A stretch of 64,000 nt of DNA. Origin: RPQJ01 sp963700045. Lineage in GTDB: Bacteria; Pseudomonadota; Gammaproteobacteria; Steroidobacterales; Steroidobacteraceae. This document shows positions 1-7,871 of the stretch, piece by piece. The position numbers were made by a program, and so were the translations under genes. Position 1 is the stretch's first letter. Each line of letters starts with the position of its first letter. The notes under the pieces were generated by a model. That model saw only the letters and a list, made by a program, of their open reading frames with translations. It was not told the origin of the DNA and searched no databases. The stretch is taken from contig CAVOWK010000022.1 of the NCBI GenBank assembly GCA_963700045.1, forward strand, positions 62,001 through 126,000, in the 5' to 3' direction.

Positions 1-166
1 GTTTGCCGGCGCCGTGATTGGCATTGCGTTGATCCTGCTCCGCGGCCGCGACCGCAACGTGCCGATCCCCTTCGGCCCCTACCTCGCGGCGGCTGGCTGG
101 ATCGCGTTGCTGTGGGGACCGCAGATCATGGGCAGCTACCTGACGCTGGCCGGCCTGCGCCACTGA
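1..166 (+). CDS. pilD: Type IV prepilin peptidase PilD, C-terminal end (partial)
   Basis: The 5' end lies outside the window. Reading from base 2 gives 54 residues to a TGA stop. The tail carries the I-P-F-G-P-Y-L-A-A-A-G motif followed by a hydrophobic helix, as at the C-terminus of prepilin peptidase/N-methyltransferases. These inner-membrane aspartate proteases cleave and methylate type IV pilins and type II secretion pseudopilins. The catalytic aspartates are upstream and not visible. Position directly before coaE matches the pilD-coaE-zapD-yacG order of many gammaproteobacteria, which supports the call for so short a fragment. Confidence 0.8.
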   Translation, partial: FAGAVIGIALILLRGRDRNVPIPFGPYLAAAGWIALLWGPQIMGSYLTLAGLRH

Positions 167-182
167 TCGCTTACGCGCCATC

Positions 183-863
183 GTGACGTCTACCGAACAA
201 CAGCCCGCTTGCCGCCCCTTCCGCGTCGCCCTCACTGGCGGCATCGCCAGCGGCAAGTCCACCGTTGCCAATCTGTTCGCAGCCCACGGCGTGCCGTTGA
301 TCGACACGGATCTCATCGCCCGCGACGTCGTCGAACCCGGCCAGCCCGCCCTGGCTGCTGTCGCACAGGCCTTCGGCAGTGGCGTACTCGACTCCGACGG
401 CAGGCTCGACCGCCGTCGGCTGCGCGAGATCATTTTCAACGACGCCACGGCGCGCGCCCGGCTCGAGGCGATCCTGCATCCGGCCATTCGCGCCGAGATG
501 GAACGCCAGTCGGTCGCCGCGGCACAGGCCGGGCCCTACCAGATGCTCGTGATTCCACTGCTGGCAGAAGGAGGCCGGCGCGACCATGTCGACCGCGTCC
601 TGGTCGTGGACACGCCGGAAACCGTGCAGGTCGAACGGCTCATGACCAGGGACGCGGTCACCCGGGAGCAGGCGGAAGCATCGCTGCGAGCCCAGGCGCA
701 GCGTGCGACCAGGCTGGGCATCGCCGACGATGTGTTGACGAACACGGGGCAGATCGAGGACCTGCGGGAGCAAGTCGCGGCGCTGCACGCACGATATGTG
801 AAGTTGGCGGCGGCAAGCAGGGAACGCCCGGTTGTGCCGCCAAACGGCCATGCCGCACAATAG
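183..863 (+). CDS. coaE: Dephospho-CoA kinase
   Basis: A 226-residue cytoplasmic enzyme that phosphorylates the ribose 3'-OH of dephospho-CoA with ATP, the last step of coenzyme A synthesis. The P-loop GGIASGKST is at residues 19-27, followed by the D-T-D-x-I-A-R segment typical of the family. The length is usual, with about ten extra residues before the P-loop strand. The start is GTG at 183, 17 bases after pilD, and no better in-frame start lies near the P-loop. zapD begins seven bases after the stop, so the genes are probably co-transcribed. Confidence 0.93.
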   Translation: MTSTEQQPACRPFRVALTGGIASGKSTVANLFAAHGVPLIDTDLIARDVVEPGQPALAAVAQAFGSGVLDSDGRLDRRRLREIIFNDATARARLEAILHPAIRAEMERQSVAAAQAGPYQMLVIPLLAEGGRRDHVDRVLVVDTPETVQVERLMTRDAVTREQAEASLRAQAQRATRLGIADDVLTNTGQIEDLREQVAALHARYVKLAAASRERPVVPPNGHAAQ

Positions 864-869
864 TCGGCC

Positions 870-1676
870 ATGAACTCAACCGAGGCCGCAGTGCCCTCCA
901 CGGATGCGGCGACCCGCGTCGTCGCGTATGAGCAGCCGCTGAACGAGCGGATGCGTAATTTCCTGCGCCTCGACTTCCTGTACCAGCAGGCCGTGCACCA
1001 TCACACCCTGCCCGATCCCTGGTCCACGCGGGCTGCGGTCAGCTCGTTGCTCGAGATCCTCGCGATCACCCAGCGCGGCGACATCCGCAGCGAGGTGCTG
1101 AAGGAACTGGAGCGACAGATGCACCATTTGTCCGCCTTCAGCGCACGGCCAGGCGTCGACTCGGCACGGCTCAAGCTGCTGCTGACGAAACTGCACCGGA
1201 TGCGCGAGGAACTGAGCTCGGTCGGCGCGCTCTTCATGCAGAAACTGCGCGACTCCGAGTTCCTCAACGCGATCAAGCACCGCAGCACGATCCCCGGCGG
1301 CACCTGCGAGTTCGACCTGCCCGACTACACCCACTGGCTCAACCAGCCGGACGAAATCCGGGGCGCGGACTTCGCGAACTGGCTGGCGGTTATCCGCCCG
1401 CTCGGCGACTCGATCTCGGAACTGCTCTGGATGACGCGCGAGCAGGGCCGCACGCGCCGAGAAGTTGCAGCCAACGGCGTCTATCACCTGACGCTCGAGC
1501 GCGACGTGCCCGTGCAGCTGATCCGCATCGTGTTGCCGCGGGGCACCGACATCTACCCGGAGATCAGCGGCAGCCACTACCGGGTCAGCATCCGCTTCCT
1601 TTCCTGGCAGGATGCGGGCACGCACCCGATGCAGATGTCGGGCGACGTCCCGTTCATGCTCGCGCTCTGCACCTGA
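870..1676 (+). CDS. zapD: Cell division protein ZapD
   Basis: A 268-residue protein of the ZapD (YacF) family. It binds the FtsZ C-terminal tail and bundles protofilaments at the Z-ring. The diagnostic N-terminal stretch E-R-M-R-N-F-L-R-L-D at about residues 26-35 and the long helical first half are present, as is the beta-rich second half with D-I-Y-P-E-I-S-G-S-H-Y-R. Length matches the family (about 250). It lies between coaE and yacG, its usual place. No cofactor or catalytic site is expected. Confidence 0.93.
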   Translation: MNSTEAAVPSTDAATRVVAYEQPLNERMRNFLRLDFLYQQAVHHHTLPDPWSTRAAVSSLLEILAITQRGDIRSEVLKELERQMHHLSAFSARPGVDSARLKLLLTKLHRMREELSSVGALFMQKLRDSEFLNAIKHRSTIPGGTCEFDLPDYTHWLNQPDEIRGADFANWLAVIRPLGDSISELLWMTREQGRTRREVAANGVYHLTLERDVPVQLIRIVLPRGTDIYPEISGSHYRVSIRFLSWQDAGTHPMQMSGDVPFMLALCT

Positions 1677-1706
1677 CCACGGACCCCGAGGCGCGAGCAG
1701 GCCGCC

Positions 1707-1910
1707 ATGCCGACGTTTCCGTGTCCCACGTGCCAGCGTCCGGTGGAATGGTCCGACGCAGCGCGTTGGCGCCCGTTCTGCAGCGAGCGCTGCCGGCTGA
1801 TCGACCTCGGCGCGTGGATGACTGAAAGGCACGCCATCCCCGGCGAGGAAATCTCGCCGGACGTCGTCCAGCCATCGAGCGACGAATCCGGCGATCCGCC
1901 GCGACACTGA
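1707..1910 (+). CDS. yacG: DNA gyrase inhibitor / zinc-binding protein YacG
   Basis: A 67-residue zinc protein. Four cysteines occur as C-P-T-C near residues 6-9 and F-C-S-E-R-C near residues 28-33, followed by the conserved R-L-I-D-L-G-A-W block. YacG binds GyrB and inhibits gyrase in E. coli; the physiological role is poorly defined. The C-terminal tail is acidic and probably flexible. It follows zapD by 30 bases, as in E. coli, and ends 18 bases before tpm. Confidence 0.92.
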   Translation: MPTFPCPTCQRPVEWSDAARWRPFCSERCRLIDLGAWMTERHAIPGEEISPDVVQPSSDESGDPPRH

Positions 1911-1928
1911 CCAAGGGCTGAAACTGCC

Positions 1929-2588
1929 GTGGATCCGGACTTCTGGCATCAACGTTGGCAGGCACGCCAGATCGGATTTCATCAGTCCGCTCCGCATCCG
2001 TTCCTCGAACGCTGCTGGCCCTCGCTCGACGTGGCAACGGGCGCTCGCGTCTACGTGCCGCTCTGCGGCAAGAGCCTCGACATGGTCTGGTTGGCTGTGC
2101 GCGGCTACCGTGTCGTCGGCTCCGAACTGAGTTCGCTCGCGGTCGAGGAGTTCTTCGGCGAGCAGCAACGGGGCGACGTGCAGATCGAACAGCGCGGCCC
2201 GTTCCACCGGCATCGATCCGGCGCGTTCGAGATTTTCGAGGGTGATGCGCTGCAACTCACGCCCGGAGTGCTTGGCCCGGTGCAGGCCGCCTACGATCGA
2301 GCCGCGCTCGTCGCGCTGCCGCCCTCGATGCGCGAGCGCTACGCGCAGCATTTCGCGACGTTGATGCCGGCGGGCAGCCGCACGTTGCTGGTTGCGTTCG
2401 AGTACGAGCAGGCGATCAAGGACGGTCCGCCCTTCTCGGTGACCCCCGACGAAGTCGTGACGCTGTACGGGGGGACGTTCCGGGTCGAGGAACTGGAACG
2501 CGTCGACATCATCGGCGAGAGCCCGAAGTTCGCCGCGGCCGGGCTCGACGCGCTGCACGAAGTGGCCTATTCGCTGACCAGGCGCTGA
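1929..2588 (+). CDS. tpm: Thiopurine S-methyltransferase (TPMT family)
   Basis: A 219-residue SAM-dependent methyltransferase of the bacterial TPMT family. It opens with D-P-D-F-W-H-Q-R-W and has the Y-V-P-L-C-G-K-S-L-D-M SAM-binding motif at about residues 43-53, then V-V-G-S-E-L-S as motif II. Bacterial members methylate thiopurines and in Pseudomonas also selenium or tellurium compounds; the substrate here cannot be told. The start is GTG at 1929. It is not a usual member of the coaE-zapD-yacG cluster, so it appears to have been added to the end of this operon. A large palindrome follows 26 bases after the stop. Confidence 0.92.
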   Translation: MDPDFWHQRWQARQIGFHQSAPHPFLERCWPSLDVATGARVYVPLCGKSLDMVWLAVRGYRVVGSELSSLAVEEFFGEQQRGDVQIEQRGPFHRHRSGAFEIFEGDALQLTPGVLGPVQAAYDRAALVALPPSMRERYAQHFATLMPAGSRTLLVAFEYEQAIKDGPPFSVTPDEVVTLYGGTFRVEELERVDIIGESPKFAAAGLDALHEVAYSLTRR

Positions 2589-2614
2589 GTGTCGAGCACC
2601 CGCGCTGGTTGCAG

Positions 2615-2688
2615 GCGATTGATCCGGGACCTTCCCCCGAGCTTGGAAAGGCAGACACGCGCTCGGGGGAAAGTTCCGGATCAATCGC
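2615..2688 (+). repeat. Long palindrome downstream of tpm (paired element 1)
   Basis: Arms 2615-2642 and 2661-2688 are 28 bases each and pair at 26 of 28 positions around an 18-base loop. Read in the direction of tpm transcription the loop is TTGGAAAGGCAGACACGC. There is no T-run after it, so it is not a textbook intrinsic terminator, but its place just after the tpm stop fits a 3'-end hairpin. It shares loop and inner stem with the element at 2882-2955, which is placed in the same sense relative to mutT. Confidence 0.85.
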
Positions 2689-2881
2689 TCGCGAGACGGC
2701 GCATGTAGCCTGACACGACAGGGGAGCCGACTCTGCGAGAAATGTCCGCGGTCGACGGCGGTGCTCGCAGCGGCTTTCGGAGCACTACCGCCAGAAGTTG
2801 CGGTCCGATGTGCTCAACGCTGCATGCGCCGTGCGATCTTTTCCGCTCCAGCGGAAAAGTCGCCCAGGCGCGGTACCGCCA
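2689..2881. other. Spacer between two convergent units, with a short hairpin
   Basis: There is no credible gene between tpm and mutT (2589-3010). Apart from the two large palindromes, the spacer holds a perfect 10-bp inverted repeat at 2838-2847 and 2850-2859 (CTTTTCCGCT and its complement, two bases apart). Open frames crossing the area lack start signals and run through the palindromes. Confidence 0.6.
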
Positions 2882-2955
2882 GCGGTCGATCCGGTCGTTC
2901 TTCCCGAGCGCGTGTCTGCCTTTCCGCGCTCGGGAAGAACGACCGGATCGACTGC
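2882..2955 (-). repeat. Long palindrome downstream of mutT (paired element 2)
   Basis: Arms 2882-2912 and 2925-2955 are 31 bases each and pair at 30 of 31 positions around a 12-base loop. Read on the minus strand, the sense of mutT and secA, it has the same CCCGAGC stem core and the same GGAAAGGCAGACACGC loop sequence as the element after tpm. The outer stems differ in sequence but stay self-complementary. It starts 55 bases after the mutT stop and probably marks the 3' end of the secA-mutT transcript. Confidence 0.85.
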
Positions 2956-3010
2956 CTGCAATTCGCGCGTGGCTGCTTCTCCGCTCGGCGGACAGGGACC
3001 GGATGGTGCG

Positions 3011-3400
3011 CTAGCGACGCGACAACGCCGCAACGATCGGCGCATCCGCCTCGAGAATGTCGTGCTCGCGCAGGCGCGACAGCTCGACCCATTCGAGCGA
3101 CTGCGCATCGAGCCCTCGCGGCTGACCCGACCAGTCCCTGATCACCCACACGTCCAGCCAGATCGTCCGGCCTGGATAGACGGCCGCGTAGTACATCAGG
3201 CGTTCGGCATCCCCCGCCTCGATGCCGATCTCTTCCCGCAGCTCCCTGACGATCGCAGCGTGCGCGGTTTCATCGGCGGCGACCTTGCCGCCGGGGAACT
3301 CCCAGCGTCCGGCGAGCATCTTGCCGGACGGCCGCTGTGCGATGAGCACGCGCCCGCTGGCATCGAACACCAGCCCGGCGACGACCCACAGTTCCTGCAT
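3011..3400 (-). CDS. mutT: 8-oxo-dGTP diphosphatase MutT (Nudix hydrolase)
   Basis: A 129-residue Nudix hydrolase that removes 8-oxo-dGTP from the nucleotide pool. The Nudix box is complete: G-x5-E-x7-R-E-L-R-E-E-I-G-I, starting with the GG of F-P-G-G-K. The start is ATG at 3400, which gives the usual M-x-E-L-W-V-V-A-G N-terminus. A longer open frame continues upstream into secA in another frame and has no family sequence there. It lies 46 bases after the secA stop in the same direction, the secA-mutT order of E. coli. Confidence 0.93.
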   Translation of the reverse strand: MQELWVVAGLVFDASGRVLIAQRPSGKMLAGRWEFPGGKVAADETAHAAIVRELREEIGIEAGDAERLMYYAAVYPGRTIWLDVWVIRDWSGQPRGLDAQSLEWVELSRLREHDILEADAPIVAALSRR

Positions 3401-3446
3401 CGGTTGCCCCGGCTTCGTCGGGACGAGGAAGGCCGCGGCCCTGTGG

Positions 3447-6251
3447 TCAGATCTGGCCGTGGCAGTGCTTGTATTTCTTGCCGGAGCCGCACGGGCAGGG
3501 CTCGTTGCGCCCGACCTTGCGCCCCTCACGCACGACAGTCTCGCCGCTCGGCGACGCCGGACCGGCTGTGCGCCCTTCGCTCCCGCCGAATCCGCGGGCG
3601 AACCCGGAACCGGCTGCAAGCCCGCCGCCCATGCCACCGCCCGCTGCCGCCGCGCTTTCTGCAGCGCCATCGCTGGCAATGACGGACTGCGGAGAAACGT
3701 GCTGTGTCTGCAGCTGGCGCGCCATCTGCCGTTCGCGCTCCCGCTCCTGCTCTTCGATCTCCGCTTCCGTCCGCACCTGCAGGCGCGACAGCAGCGAAAC
3801 CGTGTCGTGCTTGATGCGGTCGAGCAGCGCGCCGAAGAGCTCGAACGCCTCGCGCTTGTACTCCTGCTTGGGGTTCTTCTGCGCGTAGGCGCGCAAGTGG
3901 ATGCCCTGCCGCAGGTAATCCATCGCCGCGAGATGATCGCGCCAGTGGCGATCGAGCTCCTGCAGCATTACGGCTTTCTCGAGGTGACGCATGACCGGTG
4001 CGCCTACGGCGGCGACCTTGGCCTCGTACGCGTCCTCGACGGCCTTCACGACGCGGTCGCGCAAACCTGCTTCGGCGATCTCGTGATCGGCCGTGAGCCA
4101 GGCCTTCGGGTCGATCGAGGTGATGAAATCACGTTCGATCGCGTCCCTGAGGTCGTCGAGTTTCCACTCCTCCTCGGGGCTCTCGCGCGGCACGAACTGG
4201 TCGATCAGGTTGTTGACCACCTCGGCACGAATGCCCGTGACGGAATCGGAGATGTCCTCCGCCGCCATGATCTCGGTGCGCTGCTGGTAGATGACCTTGC
4301 GCTGGTCGTTGGCGACGTCGTCGTACTCGAGCAGGTTCTTGCGCAGGTCGAAGTTGTAGGCTTCCACCTTGCGTTGCGCGCGCTCGATCTGGCGCGACAG
4401 CATCTTGCTCTCGATGACCTCGCCTTCCTTCATGCCGGCCGTGGTCAGCCAGCGCTTGGTGCGATCGGGGTCGCCGAAGATGCGCATCAGGCTGTCTTCG
4501 AGCGACAGATAGAACCGGCTCGAGCCCGGGTCGCCCTGGCGGCCCGACCGCCCGCGCAGCTGGTTGTCGATGCGGCGTGATTCGTGGCGCTCGGTGCCGA
4601 TGATGTGCAGACCGCCCGACGCGATCACCTGTTCGTGCCGCCGCTTCCATTCCGCCTCGACCGCGGCGCGCGCGGCAGCGTCCGTCGCGGCGATCTCCTG
4701 CAGTTCGGTCTTGAGGCTGCCGCCGAGCACGATGTCCGTGCCGCGGCCAGCCATGTTGGTGGCGATCGTGACGGTGCCGGGACGTCCAGCCTGCGACACG
4801 ATGATCGCTTCGCGGTCGTGCTGCTTCGCGTTCAGCACGTTGTGATCGATGCCCTTCTGCTTCAGCAGGCCCGAGAGCAGCTCCGAGGTTTCGACCGAGG
4901 TGGTGCCGACGAGGGCCGGCTGGCCGCGCTTAACGCACTCGCGGATGTCCTCGATGATCGCTTCGTACTTGTCCTTCTGCGTCAGGTAGACAAGGTCCGC
5001 CGCGTCGTCGCGGATCATCGGACGGTGGGTCGGAATCACGACCACTTCGAGGCCGTAGATCTGCTGGAACTCGAAGGCCTCGGTGTCGGCAGTGCCGGTC
5101 ATGCCCGACAACTTGCCGTACATGCGGAAGAAGTTCTGGAACGTGATCGAGGCAACCGTCTGGTTTTCCTCGCGCACGTTTACGCCTTCCTTCGCCTCCA
5201 CTGACTGGTGCAGGCCATCCGACCAGCGGCGGCCCGGCATCGTGCGGCCCGTGAACTCGTCGACGATGATGACTTCGCCGTTGCGGACGATGTACTCGAC
5301 GTCCTTGCGGTACAGCGCGTGCGCGCGCAGCGCGGCGTTCAGGTGATGCATCAGCCGGATGTTGGCCGGGTCGTAGAGGCTCTGGCCTTCCTGCAGCAAC
5401 CCAGCCTGCAGGAACAGTTCCTCGACGTGCTCGTGGCCCTGGTCGGAGAGATGGACCTGCTTCGACTTTTCGTCGGCCCAGTAGTCGCCCTCGCCTTCCT
5501 CCGCCTCCTGCTTCGCGAGACGCGGCACCAGCTCGTTGATCTTGATGTAGAGCTCGGTGCTCTCCTCGGCGGGGCCCGAGATGATCAGCGGCGTGCGCGC
5601 TTCGTCGATGAGGATCGAGTCCACTTCGTCGACCACTGCGAACGCGAGCTCGCGCTGCATGCGGTCTTCGATGCGGAATGCCAGGTTGTCGCGCAGGTAG
5701 TCGAAGCCGAATTCGTTGTTGGTGCCGTACGTGATGTCGGAACCGTAGGCCGCGCGCTTCTCGTCCGGCATCAGGCCGGCCTTGACCACGCCGACGCTCA
5801 TGCCGAGGAAGTTGTAGATCGGCGACATCCAGTCGGCGTCGCGCTGTGCGAGGTATTCGTTGACCGTGACGATGTGCGCGCCATTGCCGGGCAACGCGTT
5901 CAGGTACGCGGGTAGCGTGGCAACCAGGGTCTTGCCTTCGCCGGTGCGCATTTCGGCGATCTTGCCGTTGTTCAGCACCATGCCGCCGATCAGCTGCACG
6001 TCGAAGTGGCGCAGGCCGAGGGTGCGGCGCGAGGCCTCGCGGACGACGGCGAACGCTTCGGGCAGGAGGTCGTCGAGGGTCTTGCCGGCCGCAAGCTGCG
6101 CGCGGAACTGGACGGTCTTGGCGGCGAGGTCGGCGTCGGAAAGGGCCTGCAGGGCTGGCTCGAACGCGTTGATCTTCCTGACGAGGCCGTTGTACTGACT
6201 GACGAGCCGCTGGTTGCGACTGCCGAAAATGCGGGTGAGCCAATTAGCCAC
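3447..6251 (-). CDS. secA: Preprotein translocase ATPase SecA
   Basis: A 934-residue motor ATPase that drives precursor proteins through SecYEG. It shows the M-R-T-G-E-G-K-T Walker A motif near residue 105, D-E-V-D-S-I-L-I-D-E-A Walker B near 210, and the R-I-D-N-Q-L-R-G-R-S-G-R-Q-G-D-P-G-S-S block of the second nucleotide-binding fold. The C-terminal tail is Gly/Ala-rich and ends in the zinc motif C-P-C-G-S-G-K-K-Y-K-H-C, which binds SecB and phospholipid. Length is normal. No secM-like arrest gene precedes it. Instead a perfect 34-bp inverted repeat ends 88 bases before the start. Confidence 0.98.
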   Translation of the reverse strand: MANWLTRIFGSRNQRLVSQYNGLVRKINAFEPALQALSDADLAAKTVQFRAQLAAGKTLDDLLPEAFAVVREASRRTLGLRHFDVQLIGGMVLNNGKIAEMRTGEGKTLVATLPAYLNALPGNGAHIVTVNEYLAQRDADWMSPIYNFLGMSVGVVKAGLMPDEKRAAYGSDITYGTNNEFGFDYLRDNLAFRIEDRMQRELAFAVVDEVDSILIDEARTPLIISGPAEESTELYIKINELVPRLAKQEAEEGEGDYWADEKSKQVHLSDQGHEHVEELFLQAGLLQEGQSLYDPANIRLMHHLNAALRAHALYRKDVEYIVRNGEVIIVDEFTGRTMPGRRWSDGLHQSVEAKEGVNVREENQTVASITFQNFFRMYGKLSGMTGTADTEAFEFQQIYGLEVVVIPTHRPMIRDDAADLVYLTQKDKYEAIIEDIRECVKRGQPALVGTTSVETSELLSGLLKQKGIDHNVLNAKQHDREAIIVSQAGRPGTVTIATNMAGRGTDIVLGGSLKTELQEIAATDAAARAAVEAEWKRRHEQVIASGGLHIIGTERHESRRIDNQLRGRSGRQGDPGSSRFYLSLEDSLMRIFGDPDRTKRWLTTAGMKEGEVIESKMLSRQIERAQRKVEAYNFDLRKNLLEYDDVANDQRKVIYQQRTEIMAAEDISDSVTGIRAEVVNNLIDQFVPRESPEEEWKLDDLRDAIERDFITSIDPKAWLTADHEIAEAGLRDRVVKAVEDAYEAKVAAVGAPVMRHLEKAVMLQELDRHWRDHLAAMDYLRQGIHLRAYAQKNPKQEYKREAFELFGALLDRIKHDTVSLLSRLQVRTEAEIEEQERERERQMARQLQTQHVSPQSVIASDGAAESAAAAGGGMGGGLAAGSGFARGFGGSEGRTAGPASPSGETVVREGRKVGRNEPCPCGSGKKYKHCHGQI

Positions 6252-6339
6252 TGGGGTTCCGGGCGATAAGCGTTGAAAATAAAGGCGGAAATTCTACAGC
6301 ACTGCCGGCCGTAGGTGCGGCGGCTCTCCGTAGATACAA

Positions 6340-6507
6340 GGGGTTAGGGGATAGGGGATAGGGGTTAGTCGGAAAAGCGCTTCGCTGCGATTGGACAGCG
6401 GCAGGGATAGCGGGGTTCTGCTGGCCGTTGCGGTTGGCCTGCACTCTTGGCAACACGGCTGGTGGGGTTGGGTTCCGACTAACCCCTATCCCCTATCCCC
6501 TAACCCC
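6340..6507. repeat. Perfect 34-bp inverted repeat with four-run G-tract arms
   Basis: Arms 6340-6373 and 6474-6507 are exact reverse complements, separated by 100 bases. On the plus strand the left arm holds GGGG runs joined by TTA, ATA and ATA, four runs in all; the right arm is the C-rich complement. In the mRNA of the M23 peptidase gene (minus strand) the G-rich copy comes first, four bases after the stop codon. The C-rich copy follows, 88 bases before the secA start. The RNA could form a G-quadruplex or a 34-bp hairpin. The 100-base interior shows no gene. Confidence 0.95.
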
Positions 6508-6510
6508 TTC

Positions 6511-7416
6511 TCACGGCGCTGCCAGGTACTTCATCGGGTTGAGGACATTGCCGTCCCGCAGCACCTCGAAGTGCACGTGAGTGCCCGTGGAACGGCCCGT
6601 GCTGCCGATGACGGCGATGGCGTCGTTCTTCTGCACCGCACGGCCCACCGGCACGAGGTTGCGCGAATTGTGACCGTAACGCGTCACGTAGCCCGTCGGG
6701 TGCGTGATCTCGACGACGTTGCCGTAACCCTCTTTCCAGCCGGAATACGTAACCACGCCGGGACCGACGGCGATCACGCGGGAGCCCGCAGGACCAGCAA
6801 AGTCGACGCCGGCATGGAACGCGCCGCGACCCGTGAACGGATCGCTGCGATGGCCGAAATGCGAGGAAATCCAGCCGCCGATCAGCGGCAGCCCGCCCGG
6901 CATGATGCGCTGGCCGAGTTCGCGCGACGCCATGACCATCTCGAGCGCCCCCAGCTGCTGCTCGCGGTCGTGGATCTGTTCTTCGAGCGTATCGAGCACC
7001 GAGGTGAGTTCGGGCACCTGCACGGAACCGCCCTGCATTTCCTGTCCCTCGGGACCGCCGGCGGGCGGTGGCTTGGCGAAATCGAACTCACCGCGGTCGA
7101 GACCGGCCAGGTCGGTGAGCCGGCGACCCAGGGCGTCGAGGCGGATCAACTGGGCGTTCAGCGAACCAATTCGTGCGGCCAGGGCGTCGACTTTGCCGTC
7201 GATCTGTCCGCGCGCGGCCTGCAAGTCGGTCTTCTGCTGGGCCATGGCACGCGCGTAGGCACGTTGCTCGGCATTGCCGCCGAGCAGGAAACGCCCGAGT
7301 GCCAGACCGGCGATGAAGATGCCTACGACGAGAACCGAGGCCAGCAACAGGCGTGGCCCGGTGAGGTCGATCTCTCTGGTGCGGCCATGGGGGCCGGTAA
7401 CGATCCGCAGATTCAT
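6511..7416 (-). CDS. M23 family metallopeptidase (LytM-type), membrane anchored
   Basis: A 301-residue predicted periplasmic murein hydrolase or amidase activator. A single transmembrane helix lies near residues 19-41, a coiled-coil region near 55-135, and the LytM/M23 domain occupies the last 130 residues. The zinc ligands are visible as H-x3-D in F-H-A-G-V-D-F and H-x-H in G-T-H-V-H-F-E-V, so it may be catalytically active. The start is ATG at 7416 (M-N-L-R-I-V); upstream in-frame codons give a proline-rich stretch without family likeness. An M23 gene between secA and lpxC is common in Pseudomonas-like genomes. The stop is followed at once by the G-rich repeat. Confidence 0.88.
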   Translation of the reverse strand: MNLRIVTGPHGRTREIDLTGPRLLLASVLVVGIFIAGLALGRFLLGGNAEQRAYARAMAQQKTDLQAARGQIDGKVDALAARIGSLNAQLIRLDALGRRLTDLAGLDRGEFDFAKPPPAGGPEGQEMQGGSVQVPELTSVLDTLEEQIHDREQQLGALEMVMASRELGQRIMPGGLPLIGGWISSHFGHRSDPFTGRGAFHAGVDFAGPAGSRVIAVGPGVVTYSGWKEGYGNVVEITHPTGYVTRYGHNSRNLVPVGRAVQKNDAIAVIGSTGRSTGTHVHFEVLRDGNVLNPMKYLAAP

Positions 7417-7574
7417 GCCGCGCCAACCCCCGGGGTGCGTCGATGGCGAAAAGCGACACGATCGCTGCGCCAGCCAGCGGTCTTCGTTGCGTCGTGTCAC
7501 GGATTCGCGAGACTATGCCCCGACTAGCCCCCACTTGGCAAACAAATCGGCCGTTTGCGCAGTTTACATTAACA

Positions 7575-7871
7575 ATGATGGACCGCCTCAAACCGCTGTT
7601 CGGGGGCCTCGCACCGGGCCTGGCCGCCCTCGAGAAGAAGGCTGCCGCGGCGCAGTCATTGACCGAAAAGGTCCGCCTGGGGCTGGCGGAGGCCTTGCGC
7701 CCGCACCTGGTTTCGGCTGCCCGGCATGGCGACGACCTGGTCGTCATCATGGATTCGGCGGCGTGGACGCCCCGCGTGCGCTACGGCGCGCAGTCGCTCA
7801 AGGAACGGCTGGAGTCGGGCGGCGAGCCACCCATCGGCAAGGTGGTGGTGAAGGTCCGGGGAAGGGGTTAG
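7575..7871 (+). CDS. dciA: DciA-type (DUF721) helicase-associated protein
   Basis: A roughly 98-residue DUF721/DciA protein. In bacteria lacking DnaC or DnaI, DciA loads or operates the replicative helicase DnaB; Pseudomonas encodes it beside lpxC. The helical K-V-R-L-G-L-A-E-A-L-R-P-H-L segment and the beta part with D-D-L-V-V-I-M-D-S-A-A-W match the domain. The start is ATG at 7575 (or 7578); the open frame extends upstream, but that part overlaps the promoter area of the divergent M23 gene. The stop TAG sits inside a GGGGAAGGGGTTAGGAC tract and overlaps the lpxC stop, so the genes converge. Confidence 0.8.
   Translation: MMDRLKPLFGGLAPGLAALEKKAAAAQSLTEKVRLGLAEALRPHLVSAARHGDDLVVIMDSAAWTPRVRYGAQSLKERLESGGEPPIGKVVVKVRGRG

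Noticed and set aside
3401..3679. N-terminal extension of MutT by about 93 residues
   Set aside because: It overlaps the secA end in another frame, is Arg/Ala-rich and lacks family sequence. ATG at 3400 gives the normal length.
3222..5915. Long plus-strand open frames antisense to secA
   Set aside because: They mirror the secA codons in high-GC sequence, contain no recognisable domains and lack start signals.
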